64,000 nt of DNA, from the NCBI GenBank assembly GCA_017630155.1, contig JAGBVU010000031.1:124001-188000 (forward strand). The letters are read 5' to 3'. The notes under the pieces were generated by a model. The model ran no database searches, was not told the origin of the DNA, and saw nothing but the letters and a program-made list of their open reading frames with translations. Below, piece by piece: positions 1-8,330 of this stretch (positions are counted from its first letter, which is position 1; each line of letters opens with the position of its first letter). The stretch is from Bacteroidales bacterium (lineage in GTDB: Bacteria > Bacteroidota > Bacteroidia > Bacteroidales > UBA932). The position numbers and the translations under genes are program-made.

Positions 1-493
1 GGTCATTCTGAAGACCTTTGGTCACGTTGTACTCAGGATTCACTTTGGAAACCCATTTGTTCTCCACCTGTACTTTGCCCTTTTTCTGTGCTGGGGCTGC
101 AGGAAGCTTTCTTCCTGAGTAGTAAGGTGATGAAAGTTGTTCAAAGGTAGTTTTGCTTGAATAGCCTGTCACCTTATACCCTTCATAGCCTTGTGGCAGA
201 AGTGCCTTTATGATGGAATAGAGATTCTTTACATCCCCATCTCTGAGGGGATAATCGCCAAGAACTCGTGAGAAATGGATATCCATCTGTTTTTCTGGAT
301 AGATATATACATTTTCCACTGTGATGGAGCCACCAACTACAGCAGTAGGTCTGAGGTATGAATGGATAGAATCCGCGATGGCTGCGAACTGCTCCACTGC
401 CACCTCCTGTTTCTTGGGGGCCTTTTTCTGAGCAAACGCATTAGTGATAAGGCAGATAGCCAGTACTAATGCCAAAAAATGTTTGAATTTCAT
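1..493 (-). CDS. Golvesin/xanthan-lyase-like secreted protein, N-terminal part (runs off the window)
   Basis: The reading frame starts with ATG at 491-493 and stays open to base 1, giving 164 residues. It begins with a clear signal peptide (MKFKHFLALVLAICLITNAFAQ), followed by a region with the pattern SYLRPTAVVGG, DIHFSRVLGDYPLRD and, near the window edge, NPEYNVTKGLQ. From memory this matches the N-terminal part of large Bacteroidota proteins annotated as xanthan lyase or golvesin C-terminal-like proteins, in which the GLQ motif leads into an amidase-like region. The catalytic part lies outside the window, so the activity cannot be judged. It is divergent from the PLP enzyme at 581. A TAnnTTTG match for this strand lies at 532-539. 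Confidence 0.6.
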   Translation of the reverse strand, partial: MKFKHFLALVLAICLITNAFAQKKAPKKQEVAVEQFAAIADSIHSYLRPTAVVGGSITVENVYIYPEKQMDIHFSRVLGDYPLRDGDVKNLYSIIKALLPQGYEGYKVTGYSSKTTFEQLSSPYYSGRKLPAAPAQKKGKVQVENKWVSKVNPEYNVTKGLQND

Positions 494-528
494 AGATTTA
501 TTGTTGATTATAATTTCTCTTCTTTATC

Positions 529-556
529 TTGCAAATTTACAAATTTTGTATCTTTG
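529..556 (+). promoter_or_regulatory. Bacteroidota promoter of the PLP enzyme gene
   Basis: TTG at 529-531, 17 bases, then TATCTTTG at 549-556, about 24 bases before the ATG at 581. This fits the TAnnTTTG -7 box; the spacing is slightly short. The minus-strand -7 candidate CAAATTTA (532-539, reading TAAATTTG) lies inside the same interval, so the two divergent genes appear to share an overlapping promoter region. Confidence 0.6.
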
Positions 557-580
557 TATAGTATAATTAAACTGTAAATC

Positions 581-1726
581 ATGAAAAAAATATCTCTTGC
601 AAACCTTCCAACCAAAATTATCAAATTGGAAAGACTGTCTGCACAATTAGGTAAAAATATTTATGTCAAACATGACGATGAGACTGGCTCTGAACTTTCG
701 GGCAATAAAGTGCGCAAACTTGAGTATGCACTCGCTGAGGCCAAGGAACTTGGTTGCGATCTTGTAATCACCACCGGTGGTATCCAGTCAAACCACTGCC
801 GTGCTACTGTGACATCAGCTACACGCCTGGGTATGAAACCTGTAGTTCTACTTCGCATCTCCCCTAAAGATGCCATCACTATGCCATACAAACCAGGCCA
901 TACTGCAGAGACACTTCCTCCTAAACACCCTGAGGACAAATCTTGTACCTCTCAGCCAGCACCTGAATGCCCACGCAAGGATCTTATCAATCCTGAAGTG
1001 GCCGGCAACTATTTTATGGACCGCCTTTTTGGTGCAGACATCCACTTCTGCTCTCCATCAGAGTATAGCAACAGTCGTGATGCCATTATGGCTCAGCTTG
1101 CTGAGGAATACAGCAAACAGGGCTACAAGCCATATATCATCCCTGAGGGAGCATCTAATGCTATCGGTACTCTCGGATACTACGGAGCTATGGAGGAGAT
1201 CGTAGAACAGGAAAAGGAACTTGGTGTGAAATTCGATGCAGTGGCTGTAGCTACAGGATCTGGCGGAACTTGTGCAGGTCTTAACCTTGCAAATAGAGTT
1301 CTCGGTCTTGGAAAGAAAGTGCTTGGTGTATGCGTTTGTGATGACAATCTCTATTTCCAGGAGAGAATCGCCCCTATGGCCCACGATGCTGTAGATTATC
1401 TTGACAAATTTGGCAAACTTCCTGCAGGAAAGACTCTTGCACAGTGGAAAGATTACTGCGATTTCAAGATCGAGGATATCGAGATGGTAGATCAGTATGT
1501 AGGTGTCGGTTATGCACTTTCACGCCCTGAAGAGCTTGAGTTTATTAAAGATGTGGCACGTCTTGAGGGTATCATCTTCGATACTTGCTACACAGGTAAA
1601 GGTTTGTACGGTGTAGTTAATGAGATCAAAGAGGGTGGCAAACTTGCCGATTGTGAGAACATTCTCTTTATCCATACCGGCGGTTTGTTCGGTTTGTTCC
1701 CTAACGCCGATCTGTTTACCTGGTAG
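581..1726 (+). CDS. D-cysteine desulfhydrase / ACC deaminase-like PLP enzyme
   Basis: A cytosolic fold-type II PLP enzyme of the D-cysteine desulfhydrase/ACC deaminase family. Members release pyruvate, ammonia and sulfide from D-cysteine, or act on related amino acids. The motif SGNKVRK at residues 40-46 contains the likely PLP lysine (Lys43). GGIQSNH at 66-72 is the family's substrate-loop motif, and a glycine-rich phosphate-binding loop (GSGGTCAG) follows in the second half. At 381 residues it is some 40-50 longer than typical members; the excess is a segment at about residues 107-150 containing several Pro and Cys residues. It has its own promoter and is followed by a non-coding stretch, so it is probably monocistronic. 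The exact substrate is not decided by sequence. Confidence 0.85.
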   Translation: MKKISLANLPTKIIKLERLSAQLGKNIYVKHDDETGSELSGNKVRKLEYALAEAKELGCDLVITTGGIQSNHCRATVTSATRLGMKPVVLLRISPKDAITMPYKPGHTAETLPPKHPEDKSCTSQPAPECPRKDLINPEVAGNYFMDRLFGADIHFCSPSEYSNSRDAIMAQLAEEYSKQGYKPYIIPEGASNAIGTLGYYGAMEEIVEQEKELGVKFDAVAVATGSGGTCAGLNLANRVLGLGKKVLGVCVCDDNLYFQERIAPMAHDAVDYLDKFGKLPAGKTLAQWKDYCDFKIEDIEMVDQYVGVGYALSRPEELEFIKDVARLEGIIFDTCYTGKGLYGVVNEIKEGGKLADCENILFIHTGGLFGLFPNADLFTW

Positions 1727-2032
1727 GATTGACCGATTCCTCGTGAATCGACTTCATGATATCCTGGAAAAAGTGGCAATCAGTCTTAAACTTTCACTCT
1801 GTTTTGCCCTTTTCTCCTGGATATTGTTGTATTGTCTTGACTGCATGGTAGGTATATCGTGCCCGTTTACTGCTTGTCCGGCAGTTTGGGCATAGATTCG
1901 GCTGTACCGAATATAATGACAGTGAGAGATGTGCAGGGGCGGGGTAATTTTTAATTATCACATTGATTTATATATAGTTTAAGCTAAATATTTTTTAAAT
2001 TTGCCTTGAACTACTTTATATGCATTGTGGAT
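1727..2032. other. Non-coding stretch with hairpins
   Basis: No convincing gene was found here. The clearest structure is a two-part hairpin at 1860-1892 (TGCCC/GGGCA outside, ACTGC/GCAGT inside) followed by a small one at 1896-1912 (ATTCGG/CCGAAT). Neither has a T-run. They may protect the 3' end of the PLP enzyme transcript. The region becomes AT-rich just before the next gene. Confidence 0.4.
1996..2003 (+). promoter_or_regulatory. -7 box (TAAATTTG) upstream of the small peptide gene
   Basis: TAAATTTG matches TAnnTTTG and lies 30 bases before the ATG at 2033. No good -33 TTTG is found at the expected distance, so this is only a candidate. Confidence 0.4.
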
Positions 2033-2161
2033 ATGAATATAGAATATCATGTACGGAAGTACATCGCACCTGAAGTTGATGTTATCGACCTTGTTTTAGA
2101 GGGTGGTCTGTGCCAAAGCGGCACAGAGGGTCTGGATGAGAAATCGGGCAGCTGGGACTAA
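2033..2161 (+). CDS. 42-residue peptide upstream of surface lipoprotein
   Basis: An ATG-started frame of 42 residues beginning MNIEYHVRKYIAPEV and ending DEKSGSWD. It resembles small Bacteroidales peptides with a KKY-x-xP-E-hydrophobic start followed by LEGGLLCxS and an acidic, glycine-rich tail, which are often found next to fimbrillin- or BspA-like genes. That likeness is from memory and the function is unknown. It lies 27 bases before the lipoprotein gene, in the same direction and preceded by a -7 box, so the two are probably co-transcribed. No membrane segment or signal peptide is visible. Confidence 0.6.
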   Translation: MNIEYHVRKYIAPEVDVIDLVLEGGLCQSGTEGLDEKSGSWD

Positions 2162-2188
2162 CAGAATAATCTATTAAGGACAAATACT

Positions 2189-4318
2189 ATGAGAAAATTT
2201 GTTTTTCTAATTCTTCTCCTTGCATTTGCTATGCAGGGGTGTAAGAAAATGGATCCTATGACAGATCTGGAATCCGTCATAGTTTCAGCAGAAGACTTTA
2301 TAGCAGAAGCAGAGGATTTCGGCTCTCTGACCAAAACCTCACTCACTTCATCTCGCAAAGTGGTCTGGAGTGAGGATGACCAGATAGCGATCTTTCAGGG
2401 GAGCAGTCTGGCAGACAGATTTCAGGTCAGCGATGAGAGTGTCGGTAACTCTAACGGTATATTCTCCTTTGTAGGTAATCCCGGCGTAGAAAATGGAGAC
2501 TACAGTGCCGGAACAGAGACCACTCTTGAGACCAATGTGGCCCTCTACCCATATCAGGATGGGATAGAGTGCAGTGCTATAACAGATGAAGAGGATGTTG
2601 TCACTTCTTATACCATAACAGGTATCACCATACCTGCTAACCAGATCTATGCAGAGGACTCTTTTGCAGATGAATCCTTTATTATGGCAGCAGTTACTGA
2701 AGGTGTAGCGGATCATAACCTCAAGTTCAAGAATGTATGTGGTGCCATCAAACTTCAGTTAAAAGGAGAGAGGACCATAAAGAGTATCTCAGTGGCAGGA
2801 AAAGGGGATGAGGTTATCGCGGGAGAGGGAGTTGTCACAGTCTATACAGACGGAGCGGCCCCATCTGTATTGATGGATGAAAGTGGGGAGAAGGTTATCA
2901 CCTTAGACTGCAGTGAGGATGGAGGAGTGGAGCTCAGCCAAGAAGAGGCTACGGTATTTGTTATTGTCGTCTCTCCGACACCATTTGAGAGCGGTTTCAC
3001 AGTGACCATTACAGATGATGAGGACAATGCAGAGACATTTTCAGCCTCAGCAGGTACATCGGTAGAGAGGTCTGTCATCACCGTTATGCCTGAGATCGAT
3101 CTGGATGAAGAGGAGGAGATAACTACATCGGCATATCTCCCCGACGGTGAGACATTCAACAGCACAGTTGATGCCTTTATGAACGGGAAAGGGATCACCG
3201 CCATCAAATTCATAACCAATAGTGCTACCACAAGCGAAAATGCACTTGTGGATGGTAGCATCTACTTGGTACAGAATGGACAAACCCTCGAGATTCACAC
3301 CGCAGCGAGTCAGTTTATGGCGAATGGTGATTGCCGTATAATGTTTCATGCCTTAGAGGGATGGGATAGTAGTACACAACAAGATATTTATAACTCGTTT
3401 GGGCAAATACAGGTCATTGATTTCGGAGATAACTTCAACACTCAGAATGTAACTAATATGGGTGGTATGTTCTATTATTGCACAGGTCTTACCTCGTTGG
3501 ATTTAAGTAACTTTGATACTCAGAATGTTACTGATATGTTGTCTATGTTCAGGGACTGCTCAAGTCTTACGTCATTGGATTTAAGTAATTTCAATACTCA
3601 GAATGTGACTGATATGCATTCGATGTTCCGCGGTTGCACAAGTCTTACTTCGTTGGATGTGAGTAATTTTGAAACACAAAATGTGACTGATATGACTGCT
3701 ATGTTCTCTAATTGTTCAAATCTCACCTCGTTGGATTTAAGTAATTTTTACACCCAGAACGTGACTGTTATGGAAGTTATGTTCAGGGATTGTTCTAGTC
3801 TTACATCGTTGGATTTAAGTAATTTTGATACTCAGAATGTGACTGATATGAGTTATATGTTCTGCAATTGCTCAAGTCTTACATCGTTGGATGTGAGTAA
3901 TTTCAACACACAGAATGTGACTGATATGGGTAGGATGTTCTGGGAATGCAGAAGTCTTACCTCGTTGGATTTGAGTAATTTTGACACACAGAATGTGACT
4001 GATATGTGGTATATGTTCTCTAGTTGCAGAAGTCTTACCTTGTTGGATTTGAGTAATTTTGACACAAAGAATGTGATTGATATGTGGAGTATGTTCTCTA
4101 GTTGCATAAGTCTTACATCGTTGGATTTAAGTAATTTTACCTTTGAGAGCAATCCTGATGTATACAGTATGTTCTCTTCTACTGGCAGTAATGCCACTAA
4201 CAAGCCAATCCCTATCTATGTAAGTGCGGAGGGGAAAAGGTATATAGAGTCCGAGGGTGATAGTAGTATTAATAGCAATTATGCAACTCTTACCATCAAG
4301 GCACCACAGACAGAGTAG
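2189..4318 (+). CDS. Surface lipoprotein: Mfa/fimbrillin-like N-terminus plus BspA-type DUF285 repeats
   Basis: 709 residues. The start is supported by AAGGA eight bases upstream. Residues 1-18 form a lipoprotein signal ending at Cys18 (AMQGC). Residues of about 30-300 look like the Mfa-like/fimbrillin-type fold seen in many Bacteroidales surface lipoproteins (DQIAIF, LYPYQ, FKNVCGAIKL). After an acidic linker (DLDEEEE), about ten units of 26 residues follow, with consensus LTSLDLSNFDTQNVTDMxxMFxxCxS, the DUF285/BspA leucine-rich-like repeat. This type is associated with adhesion and host-surface binding in other bacteria. No type IX secretion tail is seen. A lipid-anchored, probably surface-exposed adhesin is an inference. 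Confidence 0.8.
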   Translation: MRKFVFLILLLAFAMQGCKKMDPMTDLESVIVSAEDFIAEAEDFGSLTKTSLTSSRKVVWSEDDQIAIFQGSSLADRFQVSDESVGNSNGIFSFVGNPGVENGDYSAGTETTLETNVALYPYQDGIECSAITDEEDVVTSYTITGITIPANQIYAEDSFADESFIMAAVTEGVADHNLKFKNVCGAIKLQLKGERTIKSISVAGKGDEVIAGEGVVTVYTDGAAPSVLMDESGEKVITLDCSEDGGVELSQEEATVFVIVVSPTPFESGFTVTITDDEDNAETFSASAGTSVERSVITVMPEIDLDEEEEITTSAYLPDGETFNSTVDAFMNGKGITAIKFITNSATTSENALVDGSIYLVQNGQTLEIHTAASQFMANGDCRIMFHALEGWDSSTQQDIYNSFGQIQVIDFGDNFNTQNVTNMGGMFYYCTGLTSLDLSNFDTQNVTDMLSMFRDCSSLTSLDLSNFNTQNVTDMHSMFRGCTSLTSLDVSNFETQNVTDMTAMFSNCSNLTSLDLSNFYTQNVTVMEVMFRDCSSLTSLDLSNFDTQNVTDMSYMFCNCSSLTSLDVSNFNTQNVTDMGRMFWECRSLTSLDLSNFDTQNVTDMWYMFSSCRSLTLLDLSNFDTKNVIDMWSMFSSCISLTSLDLSNFTFESNPDVYSMFSSTGSNATNKPIPIYVSAEGKRYIESEGDSSINSNYATLTIKAPQTE
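3488..4140 (+). repeat. 78-bp tandem repeat array coding for the 26-residue units
   Basis: Units begin at 3488, 3566, 3644, 3722, 3800, 3878, 3956, 4034 and 4112, exactly 78 bases apart, each starting CTTAC(C/G/T/A)TCGTTGGAT. A degenerate unit precedes 3488. The DNA is strongly conserved as well as the protein, so unit number could change by recombination or slippage. Confidence 0.9.
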
Positions 4319-4341
4319 CCTTCAAAATAAAGTAGTGTAAG

Positions 4342-4373
4342 AATCCCCTCTGAAGTGTTCTTTAGAGGGGATT
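4342..4373 (+). terminator. Terminator of the surface lipoprotein gene
   Basis: Perfect 10-bp stem AATCCCCTCT (4342-4351) and AGAGGGGATT (4364-4373) with a 12-base loop, 23 bases after the stop codon. The following T content is weak. Confidence 0.65.
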
Positions 4374-4379
4374 TGTGTG

Positions 4380-4863
4380 TATACGATATAGACACCTGAA
4401 CGGGGTTTGGTGTGACATGCTCATTCAGATACCCGAACGAGTCTAGTGTAACGGCATCAATCTCATTAGTATAGGAAGCGAGTGCACTTTCATATTGGCT
4501 CTCGCCAAACCAGCGCTCCCGGCCTTGCCGTATTTGCTGTGCAAATACACGGCCTCCGCGGGGCGTCTGATGACGCCTTTTTACATCCCTACATGTAAAC
4601 GGTAAGTCGGTGTGTGGCGAAGCCAATGCCGGACTTTGTTTGATGACGTTAGGCGTGCGTAGCACGACTAAAAGGAAGAGTTGTCCGGCAAGCCGACGTG
4701 AGTGAGATGAGTAGCTCGGAGCAATCGTAGCGAGCGTCTATACTGATGAGATTGCAAAGTGACTATCTTTTTATCTAGGTCCTTTAGAAGTAGCTGGACC
4801 TGGATAGGCAACAAATGAGATATCCAAACCGAATCTGGTGTGACGGGTTGGAAGGGTGGGTGG
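4380..4863. other. Hairpin-rich non-coding region with degenerate repeats
   Basis: No gene was found in about 480 bases. It contains a terminator-like hairpin GGCGTC-TGAT-GACGCC followed by five T (4562-4582), an overlapping stem TTTACAT/ATGTAAA (4580-4599), a stem GTATTTG/CAAATAC (4530-4548), and three degenerate copies of a GATACCCGAAC..TCTGGTGTGAC-like sequence at about 4391-4416, 4428-4454 and 4819-4846. It may be a structured RNA or a decayed repeat cluster. Confidence 0.4.
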
Positions 4864-5472
4864 TTACCAGCGGTAGACTATGTTGACGGCACCTTTGTAG
4901 GCGGGGAGCCATTCACCGGAGTGGTTCCAGCCGACATACATCGAGCCGTCTGAGGTGCGGTGACCTTCGTATGCGGAGATGGAGTAGCCCAGTCCCCAGG
5001 CAATGTCGATAGCCCATCTTTTTGAGAAGCAGAACTGGTAGCCAAAAGTGGCACCCATCATTATATTTGTCCCCACCTGGTAACTGTCGGGATATGTTCC
5101 CCAGTATGCAGGTACCAGCCCTTTGCTCAGACGCCACATGGCCCATCCGACATTTGGACCCATATAAAATCCACGGAATGTCTCTGCAGGGTACCAGTGT
5201 GCCTCTACGAATGTGGCTCCAAGATTAAGAGGGGTCTTTGTTCCCGGAACACCATAGGGATAGAATATACCCATTCCCTCTAATTGAACTGAGAATTCAT
5301 CATGCACCTTCACTTCTATGGCTGGATTGACCACACCCAAAAGTGCCGCTGCATTGAGCTTTACTGCGATTTTCTGTTCAGGATCAATCTTCCTGGAGTC
5401 ATTTTGTCCGTATGCTGTGCCGCAAAATAGCATTGCGGTAGCCAAAAATATAATAAAACGTCTCATAACCAT
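4864..5472 (-). CDS. DUF3575-like outer-membrane protein
   Basis: 202 residues with an N-terminal signal peptide ending around TAYG/Q. The rest alternates aromatic and polar residues as in a small beta-barrel and ends in Trp (VNIVYRW), as outer-membrane proteins often end in an aromatic residue. Patterns such as KLNAAALLGVVNPAIEV and GFYMGPNVGW recall the Bacteroidota DUF3575 family, whose role is unknown. The ATG overlaps the TAA of the VanZ-like gene (TAATG), so translation is probably coupled. An in-frame ATG two codons later (5466) is an alternative start. Confidence 0.7.
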   Translation of the reverse strand: MVMRRFIIFLATAMLFCGTAYGQNDSRKIDPEQKIAVKLNAAALLGVVNPAIEVKVHDEFSVQLEGMGIFYPYGVPGTKTPLNLGATFVEAHWYPAETFRGFYMGPNVGWAMWRLSKGLVPAYWGTYPDSYQVGTNIMMGATFGYQFCFSKRWAIDIAWGLGYSISAYEGHRTSDGSMYVGWNHSGEWLPAYKGAVNIVYRW

Positions 5473-5909
5473 TATTTCTTTTTGTCAAGTACCAATTTTT
5501 CGGTCACGGATATCATCCACTCTCCGATAAACTTCACTATCACAGTACCAACAAGTATGCCGAAAAAGTCTGCTATAAAGTCCTGAAACTCCCCGGATCT
5601 TGCGTCGAGCAGATATTTCTGGGCCAACTCGGTGAACACGGCGAATACAAGCCCGGTTACAAATGTGAGGCTCAGGGCAAACTCCTTGTATTGACCTACG
5701 TGCCTTGAATACCGGTAGGTAAGCCAACCTATAAAGGGGTAGGGGAGGAACATTATGAAGTGAAAATATCTGTCTATTCTTATCCCCAGAAAGTATTGCG
5801 GCAGCTCCAGATCTGGCATGGAGAAATTGAAAAAGCAAAAGAAAAGTACCATTCCCACATAAAGCAGGAACAGTACCTTTACCAATATGCCGGCTCCACG
5901 ACTCAGCAT
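5472..5909 (-). CDS. VanZ-like integral membrane protein
   Basis: 145 residues with four hydrophobic segments (about 9-28, 48-64, 76-96 and 112-130). The pattern HFIMFLPYPFIGW, then ELAQKYLLDARSGEFQDFIADFFGILVG, is that of the VanZ-like family, in which a conserved acidic/Gln motif is followed by the F-D-x-x-A-N/D-x-x-G pattern. In enterococci VanZ contributes to teicoplanin resistance, but most homologues in Bacteroidota have no known function. It lies three bases after the transaldolase gene and overlaps the next gene. Confidence 0.75.
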   Translation of the reverse strand: MLSRGAGILVKVLFLLYVGMVLFFCFFNFSMPDLELPQYFLGIRIDRYFHFIMFLPYPFIGWLTYRYSRHVGQYKEFALSLTFVTGLVFAVFTELAQKYLLDARSGEFQDFIADFFGILVGTVIVKFIGEWMISVTEKLVLDKKK

Positions 5910-5912
5910 AAC

Positions 5913-6566
5913 TTACACCATCTTGGCAGCATCGCTGATGAAGGTTGCAAGACCTTTATCAGTAAGCGGATGGTTGATAAGGCCAAGAATCGCTTTTAGA
6001 GGACAGGTAGCTACATCTGCACCTACCTCAAGGCACTGGATGATGTGCTGGGTGTGGCGGATAGAAGCTGCAAGTACCTGTGTCTGATAGCCGTAGGTGT
6101 TGTATACATCCACGATTTGCGCTACAAGGCCGATACCATCGGTAGAGATGTCATCAAGACGACCTACGAATGGTGATACATAGGTAGCACCTGCTTTAGC
6201 AGCCAAAAGTGCCTGACCTACTGAGAATACAAGTGTACAGTTGGTCTTGATGCCACGTGAAGAGAAGTACTTCACAGCCTTGATACCGTCGATGGTACAA
6301 GGGAGTTTCACGGTGATTTGAGGATTGATGTCAGCAAGCTCCTGACCCTCTTTGATCATCTCTTCGTATGTAGTAGAAAGTACCTCAGCACTTACATCAC
6401 CATCTACGATTTCGCAGATGTCTGCGTAGTGTTTCTTAATGTTCTCGATACCTTTGATGCCCTCTTTGGCCATCAGTGAAGGGTTGGTGGTTACACCGTC
6501 AAGGATACCAAGGCTCTGTGCCTCTTTGATTTGCTCAAGGTTAGCTGTGTCAAGGAAAAATTTCAT
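5913..6566 (-). CDS. fsa: Fructose-6-phosphate aldolase / small transaldolase
   Basis: 217 residues, the usual size for the TalC/FSA-type transaldolases (subfamily 3). The N-terminus [10 protein letters not shown], the TTNPSL motif near residue 26, the Schiff-base lysine in ITVKLPCT (Lys87) and [19 protein letters not shown] are family hallmarks. It acts in the cytosol, either as transaldolase in the non-oxidative pentose phosphate pathway or as an aldolase splitting fructose-6-phosphate; the two activities are not safely separated by sequence alone. It is the second gene of a run starting with the SulP transporter, 20 bases upstream. Confidence 0.88.
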   Translation of the reverse strand: MKFFLDTANLEQIKEAQSLGILDGVTTNPSLMAKEGIKGIENIKKHYADICEIVDGDVSAEVLSTTYEEMIKEGQELADINPQITVKLPCTIDGIKAVKYFSSRGIKTNCTLVFSVGQALLAAKAGATYVSPFVGRLDDISTDGIGLVAQIVDVYNTYGYQTQVLAASIRHTQHIIQCLEVGADVATCPLKAILGLINHPLTDKGLATFISDAAKMV

Positions 6567-6586
6567 GATTCTATATATTCTTATTG

Positions 6587-8281
6587 TTATTCATTTAGCA
6601 GTTCTGAAGCCCTCTTCATGGCAGGTGTGATATGAGGAAGGATGTTCTCTTCACCGATTTCCTGGGCAAATCCAGATTTGCGGAGTGTAGCGTGAACTTT
6701 CTCTGTTACACCTGAAAGGACCATCTGTATACCCTCTTTTTTAGAACGGAGGTAGAGGTTACGCAAGTTGTTGAGACCTGTAGAGTCCATAAATGGAACC
6801 CTTCTCATACGGATAACCCTCACTTTAAGCTTTTCACCTCTGAATCTGTCAAACTCATCGATTTTGGATGCCAGACCGAAGAAGAAAGGACCGTCAATCT
6901 CATATACCTCCACACCCTCAGGAATATCAAGATATTGGGTGTCGGTAGGGTTGATTACCTCTATATTCTCAGTAGCGGCGATAGGATCCTTGCCCATAAC
7001 ATTGATATTGGTGGTCTCGCTAACACGTTTGACAAATAGGATTACTGCCAACAGCATACCCACCTCAATAGCTACAGTAAGGTCGATAATTACAGTGAGG
7101 AAGAAGGTGATCAGGAGCACTGCCACATCGGTCTTCTCACCCTTTAGAAGATATTTGAATGTTCTCCACTCAGACATATTGTATGCTACCATCACCAGGA
7201 TAGCTGCAAGACAAGAGAGTGGAATGTATACTGCGTAAGGCAACAGGAAGAGGAATATGATCAATAACACCACAGCATGGACAATACCTGCGATAGGGGT
7301 GCGTCCTCCGTTGTTGATGTTTGCCATAGTTCTGGCCAATGCACCGGTTGCAGGGATACCTCCGAAGAATGGGGTTACGATGTTGGCAACACCCTGTCCG
7401 ATAAGTTCGGTGTTGGAGTCGTGCTTTTTACCGGTCACACCATCTGCCACCATAGCTGCCATCAAAGACTCGATGGCGCACAAAAGTGCAATGGTAATCG
7501 CTGGTGAGAAGAGCTCTTTTACTGCATCGATCGAGAGTTCAGGAAGTGATGGTTTGGGGAATGTTAACCCACCTGCAAGCTCAGGGAATTTGTCCCCAAT
7601 GGTAAGGAATGTGATGCCGTCAATTTTGGTTGCCACCACTGAGGCAATAATACCGATGATAATGGCAATCAGAGATCCGGGAACCTTCTTGGTAACCTTG
7701 GGCCAGAAGATGCACACTAGAAGGCAGACAAGACCTAAAAGTGTCTCTGACAATGAAATGGTGCCGAAATTCTTGAAATAGCAACCCCATTGTGCCAAGA
7801 ATCCTGATGGGACACTCTCAATCTGAAGGCCGAAGAAGTCCTTAATCTGAGTCGAGAAGATAACCACAGCGATACCTGAAGTGAATCCGACGATGATAGG
7901 ATAGGGGATAAACTTGATAAGGGTTCCGAGTTTGAAAACACCCATCAGCACAAGCATTATACCGGCCATTGCTGTGGCAATGATAAGTCCGTCCATACCA
8001 AATTTGGTGACAATACCGTAAATGATTACGATAAACGCACCTGTAGGACCACCGATAAGCGAGTAAGTTCCACCGAGGAACGACATCAGAAAGCCCGCAA
8101 CTATCGCAGTGATGAGGCCTTGCTGAGGTGAAACACCTGATGAGATACCAAATGCAATTGCGAGGGGCAATGCAATAATTCCGACAATTACTCCGGCAAT
8201 CAAATCTGCACGGAAGTCATCCATAGTGTACTTTCCTTTACGGAAAAGATCAAAAATTTTAGGTCTAAATGAGAAACGCAT
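6587..8281 (-). CDS. SulP-family anion transporter with STAS domain
   Basis: 564 residues from the ATG at 8281; a GTG directly before it is less likely. The first 430 residues are hydrophobic with 12-14 membrane segments. They include the SulP signature region ([23 protein letters not shown], then GPTGAF) and the [18 protein letters not shown] loop. Residues of about 445-560 form a STAS domain with MDSTGLNNL. SulP proteins carry sulfate, bicarbonate or dicarboxylates; the substrate here cannot be told. It heads the run SulP, fsa, VanZ-like, DUF3575-like. Confidence 0.9.
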   Translation of the reverse strand: MRFSFRPKIFDLFRKGKYTMDDFRADLIAGVIVGIIALPLAIAFGISSGVSPQQGLITAIVAGFLMSFLGGTYSLIGGPTGAFIVIIYGIVTKFGMDGLIIATAMAGIMLVLMGVFKLGTLIKFIPYPIIVGFTSGIAVVIFSTQIKDFFGLQIESVPSGFLAQWGCYFKNFGTISLSETLLGLVCLLVCIFWPKVTKKVPGSLIAIIIGIIASVVATKIDGITFLTIGDKFPELAGGLTFPKPSLPELSIDAVKELFSPAITIALLCAIESLMAAMVADGVTGKKHDSNTELIGQGVANIVTPFFGGIPATGALARTMANINNGGRTPIAGIVHAVVLLIIFLFLLPYAVYIPLSCLAAILVMVAYNMSEWRTFKYLLKGEKTDVAVLLITFFLTVIIDLTVAIEVGMLLAVILFVKRVSETTNINVMGKDPIAATENIEVINPTDTQYLDIPEGVEVYEIDGPFFFGLASKIDEFDRFRGEKLKVRVIRMRRVPFMDSTGLNNLRNLYLRSKKEGIQMVLSGVTEKVHATLRKSGFAQEIGEENILPHITPAMKRASELLNE

Positions 8282-8297
8282 CACTTTTCATAATAAA

Positions 8298-8321
8298 CCC
8301 CACGAACTTGGGCCCGTGGGG
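8298..8321 (-). terminator. Hairpin between carB and the SulP gene
   Basis: CCCCACG (8298-8304) pairs with CGTGGGG (8315-8321), ten bases after the carB stop on the minus strand. The T-run after it on the minus strand is short, so it may only partly stop transcription. Confidence 0.5.
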
Positions 8322-8330
8322 TGAAATTTT

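Noticed and set aside
1620-1895. 91-codon open frame overlapping the end of the PLP enzyme gene
   Set aside because: The first part is an alternative frame of the PLP enzyme gene; the rest is Cys/Leu-rich without a start of its own or recognisable domain.
3488-4140. CRISPR-like array
   Set aside because: The regular 78-base spacing is explained by in-frame protein repeats without unique spacers, inside an intact gene.
4279-4665. 128-codon open frame on the minus strand
   Set aside because: It covers the terminator and the hairpin-rich region, starts inside the coding end of the lipoprotein gene, and reads like translated non-coding repeat DNA (many Arg, Pro, Thr, no known domain).
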